Shown: positions 46,383 through 57,907 of the stretch, one piece after another
Numbering within the stretch: position 1 is the first letter of the stretch
How the letters are laid out: the number at the start of each line of letters is the position of its first letter
Notes under the pieces: generated by a model
Databases searched by the model: none
What the model was told of the DNA's origin: nothing
What the model saw: only the letters and a program-made list of their open reading frames with translations
Program-made: the position numbers and the translations under genes
Source of the DNA: Climacium dendroides
Lineage: Eukaryota > Streptophyta > Bryopsida > Hypnales > Climaciaceae
Direction: 5' to 3'
DNA: 64,000 nt
Assembly (NCBI GenBank): GCA_950106755.1
Contig: OX467083.1
Span: 4,438,829 to 4,502,828, forward strand

Positions 46383-46812
46383 TGTAGTACTAGAGGTCAA
46401 AATTCAGGTACTTAGAGTCCACAGTTGCTGCGCTTGGGGCCCTTAGGTGGAGCACTTCGGGCCCCGACTAGAACCCTTGGGGCCCCTAGATATACACCTT
46501 GGGGCTCCAATTAAAACACTTGGGACCCCCAAGTGTAGCACTTGGGGCCCCAATTGAGACACTCAAGGCCCCTAGATGTAGCACTTAGGACCCCAGTTGA
46601 GACACTTGGGGCTCCCAGGTGTAGCACTTGGGGCCCCAGTTGAGACACTTTGGGACTCCCAAGTGTAGCACTTGGGGCTCCAATTAAGACACTCAAGGCC
46701 CCTAGGTGTAGCACTTGGGGCACTAGTTGAGACACTTGGGCCCCCCAAGTGTAGCACTTGAGGCCCCAATTGAGACATTTGGGACCCCCGATGTAGCACT
46801 TGGGGCCCTAAG
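46383..46812. repeat. GGGGCCCC minisatellite, left arm
   Basis: Roughly ten diverged units of about 40-45 bp alternating CACTTGGGGCCCC and AATTGAGACACTTGGG/CAAGTGTAG. The GGGGCCCC core is self-complementary. The minus-strand ORFs over it (repeats of GPQVLHLGAPSVST) are repeat artefacts. Confidence 0.9.
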
Positions 46813-47048
46813 TAAAGCATCATTTCAAACATAACTTGAGTAATGTTGTAGTCTTTTCTATTAACAAATATGTTTTTTATTTTTATTTTTAATTATTGTT
46901 TTCTTAAAGTAAATGTTGTTGGTGCTTTTTATTTTAAAACTTCAGTTTGAAATGTAAAGTAAAATGTTCATTTACTAAAGGATAAAGAGGTGTTTTTGTA
47001 CAGATTAAGGTTATATTGACACAGAATGTAGGTTATTAAGACTTATAG

Positions 47049-47729
47049 CTTTAGTCATTTAGTTTTCATTCTCTTTTGTTTAGGATATTCTCCATTTGTC
47101 AAGACTATGATGTGTGCATTGTGAAGAATTGCTTTCAAAGCGTCCCCAAATACTTAAAGGTTATACATTAGAATATGGCTTGTGATTGAGTTTTTTATTT
47201 TTATTTTTATTTTTTTTCCTTTACAAATTCACAATAATCACAAAAGTTTCAAAAAAATATGAATTTTATTATTTGTATTAGAAATATGATTTCATATTTG
47301 GAAAATGGAAAAAAAATTCATTTTCCATGCAGTTATGTAAAAAATGTAATGAATAAAACAATGCATTTGCTATATTGGAGAAGCAAGTGTATTATTTTTT
47401 TTTAGCAAGTGTGTTGTTCTATTCATCACACTTTTTACACAACCACATGGAAGATGAATTTTATTTTATTTTTTAAAGATGAAATAAATTTTTTATTAAA
47501 AGTAATAAAATCCATATTTTTTTTAAAACCTTTGTGATTATTGTGAATTTGTAAAGATAAGAAGAATGAAAATAAAAATAAGAAATTCAATCACAAGCTA
47601 TGTTCTAATGGATAACCTCCAAGTATTTGGGGACGCTTTTAAAGAAAATCTTCACAATGCACTCACATCATTGTCTTGAATAATGGAGAATATCCTAAAT
47701 AAAACAGAATGAAAACTAATTGACTAAAG
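47049..47729. repeat. Foldback element of about 680 bp, left arm
   Basis: The left half (from CTTTAGTCATTTAGTTTTCATTC) is the diverged reverse complement of the right half (ending GAAAACTAATTGACTAAAG), meeting near 47,390. The whole element could fold into one hairpin. There is no coding capacity; it looks like a MITE or foldback transposon. Confidence 0.8.
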
Positions 47730-48830
47730 TTACAAGCCTTTCTCTTATGTGTGACCTTCAAGACAAGTATGAAAGGATGTTTTTTCTAAAATCAATTATA
47801 CACTATCTCGAATAGGGAGAGTACATTTTACATAAGAATATGCAAGAGTAGCTCTAGAGAGGAGTCAAAATTAGATGTAGTTACTTTGGTGGGATTAAAC
47901 TCCTTGCCATTCAAGAAGGTATATGCCACTTGATAATGTTAGTAGTTACAATTGATCATAGTTCAATATTAATATTGAACACAAAATATTTTTATGGGAT
48001 CTTCTTTGTTATAGGAAGGGGACCCTAAACCTAGTTTAGAGTGCTTTATTTCAAAATTTGTGAATGACTAATGAATTTTCAAAGTACTATCTTCAGATGT
48101 ATCTAATACTGAGATTAGAATATCATGATTGAAAAATTGTATACATTTCATGTAATCAATATTGAGGTCATTTTAGTGTTTTTTGAACAATTTAGATTAT
48201 AGGTGTAAAGTATATATTGCTATCATAGATACTTATATTGTTGTACACATGAAATTGATGAGTTTCACAATTTTTTTTGTTGCTTTTAAATGATAAATTT
48301 GAGATTTTTTGCACATATTTTTGTGAACTCATTTTTCATTAAAAACACAAACATTGTAGGTGGTGAAAGCAAAAACATGTAGCTTCCCATTGTTGTTCCT
48401 AGTAGTTTTGTCTAAAATTATGATTTTTTCTAAAATGAAAATTATTTCTAAAAAATAGACTACATTTTAAATCCAATGGAAATAGTTTCATCAAATTCCA
48501 AGTTAAACTGAAATTTTCAAAGTTTAGTAGTATCGTGTAGTTTAGAATCCATTTTGGGCCATTTGGGGGGTTCAATTCGGGCATGGACTCAAAAGTCAGC
48601 CAATCAATGCCATTCTTGCCAACCTCAAAAAGAGCAAATTCACTTCAAAAAGGGCAAATCCAAGGAGTTCGAGGAAAAAGACAAGTGTTCCATTTTTTAA
48701 TTACAAAATACAAATAGTACTTTCATTTCAATGACCATTGTGCCAATTGCAAGCCCCACCATGAATTGAAAAACTTGTGGGGGTCACTTATAGTATCCAT
48801 TAGAAACCATGTGCAAACAAAGCTTTGGAC
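47730..48830. other. AT-rich palindrome-arm DNA, nothing recognised
   Basis: Contains an open frame of 61 codons (48,399-48,584, minus) without a motif. Confidence 0.35.
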
Positions 48831-48832
48831 CC

Positions 48833-51438
48833 CCTACATACTTTTTGAATTTTCATTATAAATAAATAAAATATGAATAGATTTTTCTACTTTAAAAGTT
48901 TTTGTTTTGAATTAATGAAGTTTTTTATTTGTTAATAATATTTGGTTACACATTTTTGAAGTAAAAATAGACACTGTAGAATTAAAAAATAACTTTCATA
49001 CCTCTATATTATATAAGACAAAATTGTTTAAAAAATGAACAAAAAATTCCTAAAAATAACTCTCTATTGAAAGCTCATTTTGAATTAAATATTGATGCAA
49101 TGGTCATCTACAAGTATTCTCTATAAATATTTGAGTTGAAAAACATGCCATTTTAGTTTATTTTCAACCTAATCTAGAAATCATTTCATATTTTATTTGA
49201 GTTGGAAATTTTGGCAATAGAAACCTATAGTCATTATTAAACAATGCACAAAGTTTTAGGTTAGAATTATAGTTCATTATGAACCACTTGTTTGCATGTG
49301 GTTTATTGTAATAGAACTAAGTACACCCCCCGAGTTGAAAAATGCTTGGAATGTTGCAAAATGTTATATGTACAATCTAAACTCTCTTATCTTTTAGTGA
49401 GAACAAAAAAAGGAATAATTTCAAAATACTCTCACAAAGATGTGCTCCTTCAAATTGCATTGCCTTGTATTTCCATCGACCCAAATAAAACTTCGAACTT
49501 AAATATCTACTAAAGCATGCAATGAAATAATCTAATTTTTTGAGGTGCTCACTCCCAATGTGAATGAGTAAACAAATTGCTCAAATTCTTGGCAGTTTTG
49601 GCCCATTTCAAAATTACATTCTCCTTGGATCATTAGGGGTTAAAATGTACAAATGAGCCTTTAGAATAAAAAAATAAAAAAACAAAAATTATTTACAAAA
49701 AAAAATAGAAAGAAGGAGGACAAGAAAATAAATCCAAAAATAAATCCAAACTTTAATGCACACTTTTCATTCTAATTTTGGAGACAATTGAATTCTTTTG
49801 CACTAGTCTATATGTTCAAAGACCATACAAGAGTATTACAATACTAAGGTAAAACCTTCTAACTATGACTAGTATCTAAATGTACTTTCTAGCCCCTATA
49901 GATTTGTGCCTAAAATGTTCAGTATCTATTTATAAGAACCTGGGATCGATTTTGAGTGCAACAATATTGAAAAGTTCAAAAATTCATGGTTAATTCATTT
50001 GCACTCCAAAAACATATATACTAAACAAATTAGGAATCTCCTTATTATTCACTTCAATATTGCCAACATGTCCGAACAAAAACTTAGAAGATTAAAGTAA
50101 TATATGTGGACCATGAGTAAAAATTTATTTAAATAGTATTAGGGTTAAAGTACATGCACTTGGCTATATTCATCACTATCCTCCGAATTGATAGTTACAT
50201 TTGAACTAGAAAGCAACACTAAAACTTAAATACTAATTATCACTAAATGTGCACATGTTAAACTTGAGAGCCTATAAAAACCTAGTATCAATCTTTGGTA
50301 TTCCTAAGAACAAAAATTTGAAAATTCATAATTTTTTCATTCATTTTCTAAATAAATGCTAATATGCGTTAAAAACCTCTTTCACTTGCCAATACCCAAT
50401 AAAAGAATTTATATTTGCACAATGTTCAATAACTACAATTCAATTAGTAACTACAATCAATTATAACATGAAGGTCACATTTGACATAAATAAAGCATTT
50501 TTGTCAAAAAGTGCTTCATATCATTTAGTGATTCATTTAATGGGGAATGCACAATTCCCAAAATCGAATGTAGGAATTCAATTTCATCACTCCCTCATAA
50601 AATTATACACTACAAATTACTCTTTTTTTTATAGCTGCACTTATAATGGATTTTTCAAAATATAGGTTGCAATTGGTTTGGTGAGTTTTCTTCCTAAGTT
50701 CAATGAAAATGTCTTATTTGTGTGGACATGTGAGCAACATTTCAACAAACTTAGAGAATTAATGCTCATATGCTTGCAGTCAATACAAACATATTAATCA
50801 TAAAAAAGATGTGACATATAATTTGAACTTAAAATTTTGAGCATTGTTTAATAATGACTATAGGTTTCTATTGCCACAATTTCAAAGTCAAATGAAATAT
50901 GAAATGATTTTTAGAAGAGGTTGAAAACGAATTAAAAAGGCATGCTTTTCAAATAAAAAATTTTAAGAGAATATATTTTGATGATGATTGTATCAATGTG
51001 CAACTCAGAATTAGCATTTAATAGAGAGTTTTTTTTAGGTTATTTTCCCTTCTCTAGACAATTGTTTCTCATATAATGTACAAGTGTGATAGTTATTCAC
51101 TAGAAGAAACCTGCGTTTTATTGGACAAGCCCAATTTTTGGTGACGCATTTTTTTTTGGACATCTTTGTCAATAATAACATACAATGAACATTATGGAAA
51201 ACATGAAAACAACAAAGAAGTCCAAAGAATATGTCATCAAAAATATGGACTTGTCCATAAAATCGTGGGTTTCTTCTACTAATTTTTCAGTTCTATAGTG
51301 TATCTTTTTGCTTCAAAAATGCAAAACTAATTATTATTACAAATTAAAACATCAATAATTCAAAATATGAACTTTGAAAGTACGAAAACATATCCATATT
51401 TTATTTATTTATAATTAAAATTCAAAAAGCATATAGGC
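48833..51438. repeat. 2.6-kb element with long terminal inverted repeats, left arm
   Basis: About 48,833-49,290 is the diverged reverse complement of about 50,790-51,438, starting CCTACATACTTTTTGAA on the left and ending TTCAAAAAGCATATAGG on the right. The right repeat is interrupted by a MITE (51,098-51,281). The interior has small ORFs without motifs. It is a non-autonomous DNA-type element of unknown superfamily. Confidence 0.7.
51098..51281. mobile_element. CACTA-like MITE, left arm
   Basis: The left end CACTAGAAGAAACC and the reverse complement of the right end (TAGTAGAAGAAACCC) form inverted repeats that extend inward (GGACAAGCCCA, GGACAAGTCCA). The CACTA start with AGAAGAAA is typical of plant CACTA elements; the right terminus has drifted. 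It sits inside the right inverted repeat of the 48.8-51.4-kb element, so it is a younger nested insertion. Confidence 0.7.
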
Positions 51439-52907
51439 ACAAGAATGACCTCAGACATGTTGAACATTGCTTGTATCATGACCATGTTCAGCTGCCCGGG
51501 TTTCATCAAACATTTAATCACGCAATCACGCACTTAGTATTAACTCTTTGAAATGCCACTTCAGTTGTAATATATCGCCCAATATCTAAACCAGTCCTAG
51601 TTGTTTGAGCTCCCACCACTTGAACATCAAAACTCTGACCAGTGCTACCTAACTTCATGTATCGAAATTTCAACTCTCTGTTTGTGAGTAAAGGTGGAAG
51701 TCAAGCTACATCGATGCTTGGGTCGTGGAATATATTGATTTGTTATTAACTGATCAAATTAAACATGTTAACGCTGCATCCCTTCGACACGCAACTTTGA
51801 GGATTCCTGCACTGTAGAAACCTAATTGGAGTCCGAATTGGGAACTTCGTAAGTACCACTTCGATCGATGTAGTGGTGCCCACAGAATCTTGGCTTCCCT
51901 CGATCTGATCACCTTTGCTCGTGCCTGGCCTGGCGGCAATTCTCTGAGCATCCCAGCGATCCAGGCTTACCACGATTGGACCTGCAGACAATCAATTCAA
52001 CTACCTGAGCGGCACACAACCCTCACATGCGAACATCCAAACATTGTGGAATTCAATTAGTTAGTTGATGTATACAGTGTGTGTAGGGGCCCGGATGATT
52101 GTGATGCAGAGTGATAGTGATGATTCTTTGAATCTGAGTGGCAGCTGCAACTAATGCCAAATTTGTTAAATTGGCGATATCCCATTACTTGGGCGCGCTT
52201 CATGGTGTGCGGCCTGAAAACCAAAATGTATTACTAACCTAGTTTGTGGTCTAAAAATAGAGGTTTCTGAAGGAATGTGCCACAATTTTTAGCTTGCACA
52301 ATATCGCCAATTTAACGAAAACAAAATCGATGTTAACCGTGTCGATGGTGGGAGCTTGAGCTGCGAGACTTTATTCAGCTATTGAACTTTTGGAATAACA
52401 TACATTTGTGAAGGACATTTGAGGATTCCGGTCAGTGTCTTACGAGAACTCGACATAGACTGATTCAGAAAATAAACGCTGCTACCTAGATGAACTCTTG
52501 CAGCACCAAAACACACATGACACCGTAGGATCAATCGCATTTAAAATCCAAGCATCGACACATCTGTTGCATGATGGTGCATTTCGGAGGAGCTTCATCT
52601 GAGGAATCGAATAATGACTTGCAGTGCGCCACCGCCTACATCAGTGTTGATAAGATAAGATCAGTGTGGTTGCACGATTCTAGCATGTGGTCACATTGAA
52701 CTCTCGTTAGTGTGCTTCGATGCATGAATGTGAAAATCGAACTACAGTAAGAACTGCCGTTCCAACTTCTACTAACGTGGTAGTGAAGTGCTTGTGTGGA
52801 AAGACACTTGAAAGTACTTATTTCTATTTCTTCAGGCAGTTCGTATGTCCTCTTTTTCTCTGTGGGCCTCCAAGCTCCAGAAATTATAAGTAACTTTCGG
52901 CACCCTG
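51439..52907. other. Balanced-composition DNA in the palindrome arm, unassigned ORFs
   Basis: Open frames at 51,746-51,991 and 52,636-52,926 (minus) have no recognised motif. A small inverted pair (TTAAATTGGCGATATC near 52,167 and GATATTGTGC/ATCGCCAATTTAACG near 52,304) could form a stem. It may be an old gene-derived segment. Confidence 0.35.
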
Positions 52908-53111
52908 GAGGCTGCCAACAGTTCACTGCCAGTGGGCTTATCGTGTTTCTAAATCCAAACTACTAGTAGACGGCAAACCCGAGGCTGCCAACAGTTCACT
53001 ACCAGTGGGCTTATCGTGTTTCTAAATCCAAACTACTAGTAGACGGCAAACCCGAGGCTGCCAACAGTTCACTGCTAGTGGGCTTATCATGTTTGTAAAT
53101 CCAAACTACTA
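52908..53111. repeat. 73-bp tandem repeat, three copies, left arm
   Basis: Copies start GAGGCTGCCAACAGTTCACT at 52,908, 52,981 and 53,054. The first two are nearly identical and the third is diverged at its end. Confidence 0.95.
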
Positions 53112-53830
53112 CCAGGTAATGCATCGATTCTATCAAGGAGTCTACCGTAGACATTTGAACATTACCAAACTTTGAGGAAAGAATAAGCTGGTCACGAGGA
53201 GGTCTGACGCAAGGAGGTCCGTTGTCTAGGTCTTTGAGGACACACAGATCCTGTTTGAGAGCTTCATTTCTTGTGAGTACAAATGTGCAGGTTATTTTTA
53301 ATCCATGTTTTTTATGTTTGTTATTATTTTCCTTGTTGTCCTTTATTGTGCGATTTATGTTTCTTGCCGCAATGCCTTCATTTTTGGTTTATTGACAGTT
53401 TTGTATATGAACCACATGTGACGATTGATCCAGTCTCCAAGTTCAATTGTGCAGGAAATTTTTCTCCCGATATGAAATTCTTGTCCTGTGGAATTGTAAC
53501 TATCTAAAGAAATTGATGATTATCTGTCTTTCGCAGTTTAGTTGTATACCTGTGGTTACGTTGAATTTTCTTAATCTCTAAGAAGTGAGACGGTGACACT
53601 TTATTGTAATGTTTGAAATCCAGGTCTTGAAAGTGTCTGTGTGTATGCCAGAGTTTGTGCTAGGTAGGGGAATTGGACTTACATGTTTCCAAATTTTTTT
53701 TGTTGAAGGGACACATAGCACACCTGAACTTGTTAATTCTTGAAATATTTTATTACACTAGTCAAACTTTCATATTGTCTTGTTGGCAAGTGAAAGGAGG
53801 TTTCATCGCACCAAAGGATGTTACATTTGG

Positions 53831-54538
53831 TTACAATATGTAGAAGTTGTTCACAGAAAAACTCAATTCTAAAAACGTTTCGTCTACATAGGTTCTAAAC
53901 GGCTCTAATTTATACGCTCTTTGCATTCCTACTCCTTTTCGTTTTTTTGTACGTTTGAAGAAGGACCCTGTAACTACATCACCAAGTGTGTCTTTATATT
54001 GTACAAGTTTGCTAAAAGACTCCGCCACACAGAACTCAACACTATCTCTAGGAAAATGTGTAGGGTTGTTCACACTAGCCCACCTGTATGAATCAGGTAA
54101 ACTAACTACCACACTCTGTGGCTCTAATGGCCAATGGGTAATGGATGGCAATCCATTATTTATCCATTCTACGCTATCGGGAATGACAAGAAAAGAACGC
54201 GTAATGAATCGTGTGGATGTAGTGGATGGGGTAGAAACTACTGAAGGAGAAGAATGTGATAGTACATCACGTGAGGTTGCGCTCAAGCTCGGGGCTTGGG
54301 CGGTTTTGGGTGGGGCACCTGCGGTCAACCTTGGGCCCTTGGTGAATGTGGGCACCCTGAATATTTTGTCAGAATTTTCACCTGCCCGCTCCATCCATTC
54401 ATTTTTCATCTTACTGACGCTGGAGATTGCTGCTGCGGTACTTTGCGGCTTGCGACACAGAAGCTGAGAATTATGGCTTAGGGTTTGTTTTCTGAAAGGC
54501 TGCTTCAGTACCAATTTCGAAGATCCTCTCTGTTGCAA
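53831..54538 (-). CDS. Unassigned 235-codon ORF crossing the left junction
   Basis: A minus-strand open frame from the spacer into the left arm. Its N-terminal third contains DKIFRVPTFTKGPRLTAGAPPKT, which is shared in decayed form with the 40.6-kb repeat. The C-terminal two thirds (WINNGLPSITHWPLEPQSVV, FKRTKKRKGVGMQRAYKLEP) are mixed-composition with a basic cluster. The opposite strand is also open for 170 codons, so coding strand and reality are uncertain. I do not recognise a family. Confidence 0.3.
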   Translation of the reverse strand: MQQRGSSKLVLKQPFRKQTLSHNSQLLCRKPQSTAAAISSVSKMKNEWMERAGENSDKIFRVPTFTKGPRLTAGAPPKTAQAPSLSATSRDVLSHSSPSVVSTPSTTSTRFITRSFLVIPDSVEWINNGLPSITHWPLEPQSVVVSLPDSYRWASVNNPTHFPRDSVEFCVAESFSKLVQYKDTLGDVVTGSFFKRTKKRKGVGMQRAYKLEPFRTYVDETFLELSFSVNNFYIL

Positions 54539-55057
54539 GGAATTTGCGGGAGCGCCCTTGATGTATGAAGTGGTTGCTTCGAATCTTTGATTTCGGGCAT
54601 ACCGAATCCTTCATTACGGGACCTGGGCAACCACCCTGAAGCTCTGACGATAGTAGTTGCAACAATTTACCGGGCATACCGGGTGTATGAAGTGGTTGCT
54701 TCGACTCTTGATTTCGGGCTTCAATTTGGGTTCCAGTTTGGGCTTCAATTACAACTAGTTTTTGAACCTCTCGAAGTGTTTCGAAGTGTACTTTACGATT
54801 TTGAGAGAATTTGAGTGAGAATAGGGTCTGGTTGCTGAAACGGAACTGGCGAACGAAGTGCGGCTTGATAATGTTCCAAGTCATACTGGTTTTGATCCTT
54901 GTGATCATTCAAGCCGTGGTGAACTAAGTATTCGGCAGCACATCAAATTTTGCTATGTCGTTGCGTGCTTGTCAATTTGATTCTCAATTTACCCCTCGTC
55001 TGTTGTGGCTTCGCTGAGTCGCTTTATTGCTCGTAATATAAAAAACAGGTGCCCCGG
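54289..55057. other. Unique spacer of the palindrome (769 bp)
   Basis: The arms are perfect up to 54,288 and from 55,058. One mismatch (54,289/55,057) is followed by six more matching bases (54,290-54,295 with 55,051-55,056). The left part of the spacer aligns with the 40.6-kb repeat. A block TGTATGAAGTGGTTGCTTCGA is present at about 54,560 and again at about 54,685. No gene is recognised. Confidence 0.9.
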
Positions 55058-55059
55058 GC

Positions 55060-55515
55060 TTGAGCGCAACCTCACGTGATGTACTATCACATTCTTCTCC
55101 TTCAGTAGTTTCTACCCCATCCACTACATCCACACGATTCATTACGCGTTCTTTTCTTGTCATTCCCGATAGCGTAGAATGGATAAATAATGGATTGCCA
55201 TCCATTACCCATTGGCCATTAGAGCCACAGAGTGTGGTAGTTAGTTTACCTGATTCATACAGGTGGGCTAGTGTGAACAACCCTACACATTTTCCTAGAG
55301 ATAGTGTTGAGTTCTGTGTGGCGGAGTCTTTTAGCAAACTTGTACAATATAAAGACACACTTGGTGATGTAGTTACAGGGTCCTTCTTCAAACGTACAAA
55401 AAAACGAAAAGGAGTAGGAATGCAAAGAGCGTATAAATTAGAGCCGTTTAGAACCTATGTAGACGAAACGTTTTTAGAATTGAGTTTTTCTGTGAACAAC
55501 TTCTACATATTGTAA
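55060..55515 (+). CDS. Mirror of the unassigned ORF, truncated at the right junction
   Basis: Identical to the C-terminal 151 codons of the 53,831-54,538 ORF. The upstream part is lost because the arm ends here, leaving no shared N-terminal segment. The same doubts about coding apply. Confidence 0.25.
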   Translation: MSATSRDVLSHSSPSVVSTPSTTSTRFITRSFLVIPDSVEWINNGLPSITHWPLEPQSVVVSLPDSYRWASVNNPTHFPRDSVEFCVAESFSKLVQYKDTLGDVVTGSFFKRTKKRKGVGMQRAYKLEPFRTYVDETFLELSFSVNNFYIL

Positions 55516-56234
55516 CCAAATGTAACATCCTTTGGTGCGATGAAACCTCCTTTCACTTGCCAACAAGACAATATGAAAGTTTGACTAGTGTAATAAAATA
55601 TTTCAAGAATTAACAAGTTCAGGTGTGCTATGTGTCCCTTCAACAAAAAAAATTTGGAAACATGTAAGTCCAATTCCCCTACCTAGCACAAACTCTGGCA
55701 TACACACAGACACTTTCAAGACCTGGATTTCAAACATTACAATAAAGTGTCACCGTCTCACTTCTTAGAGATTAAGAAAATTCAACGTAACCACAGGTAT
55801 ACAACTAAACTGCGAAAGACAGATAATCATCAATTTCTTTAGATAGTTACAATTCCACAGGACAAGAATTTCATATCGGGAGAAAAATTTCCTGCACAAT
55901 TGAACTTGGAGACTGGATCAATCGTCACATGTGGTTCATATACAAAACTGTCAATAAACCAAAAATGAAGGCATTGCGGCAAGAAACATAAATCGCACAA
56001 TAAAGGACAACAAGGAAAATAATAACAAACATAAAAAACATGGATTAAAAATAACCTGCACATTTGTACTCACAAGAAATGAAGCTCTCAAACAGGATCT
56101 GTGTGTCCTCAAAGACCTAGACAACGGACCTCCTTGCGTCAGACCTCCTCGTGACCAGCTTATTCTTTCCTCAAAGTTTGGTAATGTTCAAATGTCTACG
56201 GTAGACTCCTTGATAGAATCGATGCATTACCTGG

Positions 56235-56438
56235 TAGTAGTTTGGATTTACAAACATGATAAGCCCACTAGCAGTGAACTGTTGGCAGCCTCGGGTTTGC
56301 CGTCTACTAGTAGTTTGGATTTAGAAACACGATAAGCCCACTGGTAGTGAACTGTTGGCAGCCTCGGGTTTGCCGTCTACTAGTAGTTTGGATTTAGAAA
56401 CACGATAAGCCCACTGGCAGTGAACTGTTGGCAGCCTC
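56235..56438. repeat. 73-bp tandem repeat, mirror copy
   Basis: Reverse complement of 52,908-53,111, including the diverged third unit. Confidence 0.95.
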
Positions 56439-57907
56439 CAGGGTGCCGAAAGTTACTTATAATTTCTGGAGCTTGGAGGCCCACAGAGAAAAAGAGGACA
56501 TACGAACTGCCTGAAGAAATAGAAATAAGTACTTTCAAGTGTCTTTCCACACAAGCACTTCACTACCACGTTAGTAGAAGTTGGAACGGCAGTTCTTACT
56601 GTAGTTCGATTTTCACATTCATGCATCGAAGCACACTAACGAGAGTTCAATGTGACCACATGCTAGAATCGTGCAACCACACTGATCTTATCTTATCAAC
56701 ACTGATGTAGGCGGTGGCGCACTGCAAGTCATTATTCGATTCCTCAGATGAAGCTCCTCCGAAATGCACCATCATGCAACAGATGTGTCGATGCTTGGAT
56801 TTTAAATGCGATTGATCCTACGGTGTCATGTGTGTTTTGGTGCTGCAAGAGTTCATCTAGGTAGCAGCGTTTATTTTCTGAATCAGTCTATGTCGAGTTC
56901 TCGTAAGACACTGACCGGAATCCTCAAATGTCCTTCACAAATGTATGTTATTCCAAAAGTTCAATAGCTGAATAAAGTCTCGCAGCTCAAGCTCCCACCA
57001 TCGACACGGTTAACATCGATTTTGTTTTCGTTAAATTGGCGATATTGTGCAAGCTAAAAATTGTGGCACATTCCTTCAGAAACCTCTATTTTTAGACCAC
57101 AAACTAGGTTAGTAATACATTTTGGTTTTCAGGCCGCACACCATGAAGCGCGCCCAAGTAATGGGATATCGCCAATTTAACAAATTTGGCATTAGTTGCA
57201 GCTGCCACTCAGATTCAAAGAATCATCACTATCACTCTGCATCACAATCATCCGGGCCCCTACACACACTGTATACATCAACTAACTAATTGAATTCCAC
57301 AATGTTTGGATGTTCGCATGTGAGGGTTGTGTGCCGCTCAGGTAGTTGAATTGATTGTCTGCAGGTCCAATCGTGGTAAGCCTGGATCGCTGGGATGCTC
57401 AGAGAATTGCCGCCAGGCCAGGCACGAGCAAAGGTGATCAGATCGAGGGAAGCCAAGATTCTGTGGGCACCACTACATCGATCGAAGTGGTACTTACGAA
57501 GTTCCCAATTCGGACTCCAATTAGGTTTCTACAGTGCAGGAATCCTCAAAGTTGCGTGTCGAAGGGATGCAGCGTTAACATGTTTAATTTGATCAGTTAA
57601 TAACAAATCAATATATTCCACGACCCAAGCATCGATGTAGCTTGACTTCCACCTTTACTCACAAACAGAGAGTTGAAATTTCGATACATGAAGTTAGGTA
57701 GCACTGGTCAGAGTTTTGATGTTCAAGTGGTGGGAGCTCAAACAACTAGGACTGGTTTAGATATTGGGCGATATATTACAACTGAAGTGGCATTTCAAAG
57801 AGTTAATACTAAGTGCGTGATTGCGTGATTAAATGTTTGATGAAACCCGGGCAGCTGAACATGGTCATGATACAAGCAATGTTCAACATGTCTGAGGTCA
57901 TTCTTGT

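Larger units (their letters stand above)
45346..54288 (+). repeat. Left arm of a giant perfect inverted repeat
   Basis: Every position p matches the complement of 109,346 minus p in the right arm. This was checked at the window end (64,000 pairs with 45,346), at the inner junction, and through all mirrored ORFs, which are identical in sequence. No indel is present because the coordinate sum never changes. At least 8,943 bp; the outer end may be farther left. Confidence 0.97.

Noticed and set aside
46511..46832. Repetitive GPQVLHLGAPS-type ORFs as a structural protein gene
   Set aside because: Two overlapping frames of the GGGGCCCC minisatellite, mirrored in the other arm; no flanking unique coding sequence.
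52908..53111. CRISPR-like array
   Set aside because: Only three head-to-tail 73-bp copies without unique spacers, in a plant nuclear context; it is an ordinary tandem repeat.
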